DNA from: Durusdinium trenchii
Taxonomy: Eukaryota > Sar > Dinophyceae > Suessiales > Symbiodiniaceae
Direction: 5' to 3'
Length of the DNA: 64,000 nucleotides
NCBI GenBank assembly: GCA_963970005.1
Contig: CAXAMN010003991.1
Location: forward strand, 74,876 to 138,875
Shown piece by piece: positions 62,625-64,000 of the stretch. Each line of letters starts with the position of its first letter. Position 1 is the stretch's first letter. Under the pieces are notes generated by a model. The model did not search any database. It was not told where the DNA came from and saw nothing but the letters and a program-made list of their open reading frames with translations. Position numbers and translations under genes: made by a program.

Positions 62625-64000
62625 ATGACATCTGGAACAGATCGGGCCAAGCTGCCATATTACAAGGATGATGAGATCTTAGTTGACTCAGCAGGTATTC
62701 CACATTTTTCTGGCGCAGTTCCATCGTTGTTCAAGGAGTACAGGCAGCGTGTGTTGTTTGCATTTCAAGGACTCGAAGGAGATGGCAAGACCAAGGAGGA
62801 GGAAGAGCAGGATTTAGCTCGCAAGCAACGACGCTTTGCACGTCGTCTCATTGATGGTTTGCATGGCGAAGCATGGGTTGCATGCCAAGAGTTGCTGAAA
62901 GATCCGGAAGCATTGAAGGCAACAGATGCATACAAGAAAGTGTTTGAAGCCCTCGCTGGCATTGAGAAGGAGGTGATCATTCGCAAGACAGAAGCATTTG
63001 AGAAGTTTTTCGATCGCAGCCATCGTCGTCGAGGTCAGGACATCTACACCTACATCAGAGAGAAGCGACAGTGTTGGCGTGACTTGAAGGATTTGGACGA
63101 TGCTTCAAACATGTCGGAAGATCTGCAGGCCTATTTTCTGTTGCGTGGAGCCAACCTCAGTCGTGAAGACCGTCCTGCAATCTTGTTGGCCAATCGTTCA
63201 GCCTACGCCCAAGAAGGCATTGAGCAAGCTCTCAAGATCTCCTACCATGATTTGCATGAACGAGAGAAAGCTCGTGGTGGCTATGATGAGAGTCGCTATG
63301 TTCGCCGTAAAGGCAAAGGCAAGGGCAAGCGGCAGTACAGCCATTGGGTTGAGGATGAACCGGATTCCGTAGAGCAAGATTGGTTGGATGAGTTGACAGA
63401 GGCTGATCCGGACACCGTTACAGAGTATGCAGCAGAAGCCCACGATGAGACCGAGTGGGAGCCTGAGGAGCCTTCATCAGACATCGGTGCATCAGGAGAC
63501 GATGAGATCTTTCAGGCCTATGCTGCCATGGATCGCCAGAGAAAAGGCTATCAGGAGCAACGTCAGAAGCTCAAGAACTTGCAGAAGAGCAGAGGCTTTT
63601 TCGAAGGTGAGTTCACGTGGGAAGAGCGCCAGAAAGCCATCAGTCGTGAGAAAGAGCGCTCACGATGCAGTGCCTGTGGCCGCATTGGCCATTGGGCAGG
63701 TGATCCAGAGTGTGGAAAGACCGGAGGAGACTCAGCAAAGAAGAAGGGCAAATCTCGTGGCAAGGGCAAGCAGAAGAAGGGTTCAGCAAACGTTGTCAGT
63801 GAGATGCCTTTCCCCAGTTATTTCACGCTCGGTGAAGGAGATGAAGACCTCGGTTTCGTCTGCATGACCCATGATGAGGATGAGATGCCCATTGATGCAG
63901 GAGACCCCGACGGCCGCCGCCATCGCATTCGTGAGCGTGACCGTCAGATTGCTGAGAGTGTGGTGAGCTTTCCAGATGGTCCACCAGAACCAGATCATGG
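62625..64000 (+). CDS. Gag (start of Gag-Pol) of element 3, partial
   Basis: ATG at 62625, 46 nt after the primer site. The frame is open to the window end (458 codons, no stop). It begins MTSGTDRAKLPYYKDDEI. The helical capsid-like part (residues 25-230) contains FARRLIDGLHGEAWVACQEL and SEDLQAYFLLRGANLSREDR. A Lys/Gly-rich stretch near residue 230 and an acidic linker follow, then the knuckle CSACGRIGHWAGDPEC (C-X2-C-X4-H-X6-C), which resembles the element 2 knuckle, and a basic tail. It is unbroken, unlike element 1, so this copy may be young. Gag packages the element RNA. Confidence 0.85.
   Translation, partial: MTSGTDRAKLPYYKDDEILVDSAGIPHFSGAVPSLFKEYRQRVLFAFQGLEGDGKTKEEEEQDLARKQRRFARRLIDGLHGEAWVACQELLKDPEALKATDAYKKVFEALAGIEKEVIIRKTEAFEKFFDRSHRRRGQDIYTYIREKRQCWRDLKDLDDASNMSEDLQAYFLLRGANLSREDRPAILLANRSAYAQEGIEQALKISYHDLHEREKARGGYDESRYVRRKGKGKGKRQYSHWVEDEPDSVEQDWLDELTEADPDTVTEYAAEAHDETEWEPEEPSSDIGASGDDEIFQAYAAMDRQRKGYQEQRQKLKNLQKSRGFFEGEFTWEERQKAISREKERSRCSACGRIGHWAGDPECGKTGGDSAKKKGKSRGKGKQKKGSANVVSEMPFPSYFTLGEGDEDLGFVCMTHDEDEMPIDAGDPDGRRHRIRERDRQIAESVVSFPDGPPEPDH

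Larger units (their letters stand above)
62579..64000 (+). mobile_element. Copia-type element 3, 5' internal part (cut by window end)
   Basis: Identified from the primer site, hairpin and gag ORF. An LTR should end at about 62578, but its left edge cannot be defined without the second LTR, which lies outside the window. Confidence 0.7.

Overview
This window looks like nuclear DNA of a dinoflagellate, probably Symbiodiniaceae or a relative. The reasons are intron-rich genes with GA and GC donors beside GT, AG|G at nearly every acceptor, several Copia-type elements with very short LTRs, and a tyrosine-recombinase retroelement carrying a cytosine-C5 methyltransferase. The species is an inference. 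No rRNA, tRNA or CRISPR array was found.

Layout. 1-3.6 kb: simple repeats, no convincing gene. 3.7-13.2 kb: a two-exon SLC43-like MFS transporter gene whose 8.3 kb GC-AG intron holds a 6.55 kb Copia element (4046-10600; 115-117 bp LTRs, AATAT target duplication, damaged ORFs). 13.9-16.2 kb: a frameshifted LINE-like element. 18.8-21.6 kb: a few weak minus-strand exon candidates. 21.7-25.5 kb: an apparently intact ABCG half-transporter gene in 11 exons (603 aa). 25.5-33.3 kb: minisatellites, a 400-N gap and unassigned sequence.

33.35-41.41 kb: a DIRS-order (Ngaro-like) element with split direct repeats A1...B1-A2-B2, gag-like ORFs, reverse transcriptase, RNase H with a C5-methyltransferase inserted in it, and a tyrosine recombinase. 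41.8-44.4 kb: phase-consistent exons of an unrecognised gene. 44.8-45.54 kb: a terminal-inverted-repeat element with a small assembly gap. 46.91-55.65 kb: a young Copia element (133 bp LTRs with one difference, GTATC target duplication) whose long polyprotein frame includes a degenerate methyltransferase-like domain ahead of the integrase. 55.7-62.5 kb: mostly unassigned, with small inverted-repeat elements. 62.58-64.0 kb: the 5' part (primer site and gag) of a third Copia element, cut by the window end.

Only two host genes can be reconstructed with confidence, both membrane transporters. Most of the rest is retroelement. The most unusual points are: (1) a methyltransferase nested inside RNase H, (2) a second, degenerate methyltransferase-like domain in an unrelated Copia element, (3) a covarying hairpin that contains the primer-binding site in two Copia elements, and (4) short direct repeats at both ends of almost every host intron.
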